Source: Myxococcales bacterium (GTDB taxonomy: Bacteria > Myxococcota_A > Polyangia > Nannocystales > Nannocystaceae). Taken from it: a stretch of DNA of 7,151 nucleotides. The position numbers were made by a program, and so were the translations under genes. The stretch lies in the NCBI GenBank assembly GCA_020431135.1, contig JAGQIT010000855.1:1-7151 (forward strand). The letters are read 5' to 3'. Numbering within the stretch: position 1 is the first letter of the stretch; each line of letters begins with the position of its first letter. A model generated the notes under the pieces. The model worked only from the letters and a program-made list of their open reading frames with translations. It was not told the origin of the DNA and searched no databases. Positions 6,794 through 7,151 of this stretch are shown piece after piece.

Positions 6794-7151
6794 TACGCGT
6801 CGACCTCGATCGTCACCGCCTCGGTCGCCGCGCCGAAGCGCTCGAGGAGCTCGCGGTACCAGCTCGCGGCCGCCTCGGCGCGGTCCGGGAGGTTGTCCGT
6901 CCCCCAGACGACCGCCAGGATCCGCCGGGTCTCCGCGTTGGTCTTGGTCCGCTGCGAGTCCTTGACCGGGTTGGCGCACGGTCCGTCGGCGTCGTGGAGG
7001 CAGAGGAGGTCGCCGACGTCGATCACCTGCCCCGAGGCGTTGAAGACGTAGGTCGACCTCGGCGCGGCCAAGGCGATCGACAGCGGCGCGCGGGCGCGGT
7101 CGAGGTCGACGACGCTGATCGGCAGGCCGCTGTGCAGCGAGACCACGTTGC
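6793..7151 (-). CDS. Unrecognised protein, C-terminal fragment
   Basis: The frame is open from the right edge to TAG at 6793-6795 and yields about 119 residues. The GTG at 7146 could be read as a start, but the frame continues off the window (AAC before it) and the sequence begins in the middle of what looks like a folded domain (NVVSLHSGLPISVVDLDRAR), so it is treated as a 3' fragment. Visible features are RSTYVFNASGQVIDVGDLLC, Cys residues in LLCLHDADGPCANP, RRILAVVWGTDNLP and a helical WYRELLERFG close to the end. I do not recognise the family and propose no function. Codon use matches the neighbours. It converges on the two-pass protein gene with 25 bases between them. Confidence 0.7.
   Translation of the reverse strand, partial: NVVSLHSGLPISVVDLDRARAPLSIALAAPRSTYVFNASGQVIDVGDLLCLHDADGPCANPVKDSQRTKTNAETRRILAVVWGTDNLPDRAEAAASWYRELLERFGAATEAVTIEVDA

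Noticed and set aside
7144..7146. GTG at 7146 as the true start of the right-edge gene
   Set aside because: The frame continues off the window and the sequence there looks internal to a domain, with no ribosome binding site visible in the few bases left.

Overview
The window is very GC-rich and its coding regions show strong third-position GC/CTC/GAC bias. The gene content points to a myxobacterium (Myxococcota), most plausibly the Nannocystis/Plesiocystis/Enhygromyxa side: a membrane-anchored Hanks-type Ser/Thr kinase, a secreted TPR protein ending in GRF, a lipoprotein with a long Ser/Thr/Gly/Asp linker before a Cys-rich domain, and a probable carotenoid cyclase. The taxonomic placement is inference from architecture and composition, not from a marker gene.

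Layout, left to right. (1) 1-258, + strand: the C-terminal 85 codons of a probable lycopene cyclase, ending in tandem stops, followed by an unused strong Shine-Dalgarno sequence and a hairpin. (2) 336-1010, +: a Cys-rich lipoprotein. (3) 1046-2575, -: a transmembrane Ser/Thr kinase with an Glu-Pro repeat linker and an extracytoplasmic PEGA-like domain, convergent with the lipoprotein gene. (4) 2576-2772: a 197-bp divergent intergenic region. (5) 2773-3756, +: a secreted or membrane-attached TPR protein with two C-terminal hydrophobic segments. (6) 3840-4358, +: an HDDC2-type HD phosphohydrolase with a candidate leaderless promoter. (7) 4416-5033, -: a TetR-family regulator, convergent with the HD gene. 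(8) 5034-5177: a divergent regulatory region containing the only obvious AT-rich island. (9) 5178-6767, +: a two-pass membrane protein of unrecognised family. Its periplasmic part carries a second PEGA-like domain resembling that of the kinase, followed by a four-Cys motif. (10) 6793-7151, -: the C-terminal part of an unrecognised protein running off the right edge.

How the genes may work together. The clearest link is between the kinase (3) and the two-pass protein (9). Each has a cytoplasmic domain, a transmembrane helix, a low-complexity linker and a PEGA-like domain that aligns residue by residue along its whole length. They may be two members of one envelope-sensing arrangement, with the TPR protein divergent from the kinase as a possible third component. 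The TetR regulator is divergent from gene (9) and probably controls itself and perhaps gene (9). The HD nucleotidase and the cyclase fragment look like housekeeping or neighbouring functions. No mobile element, CRISPR array, tRNA or rRNA was seen, and no gene-free stretch exceeds 200 bp.
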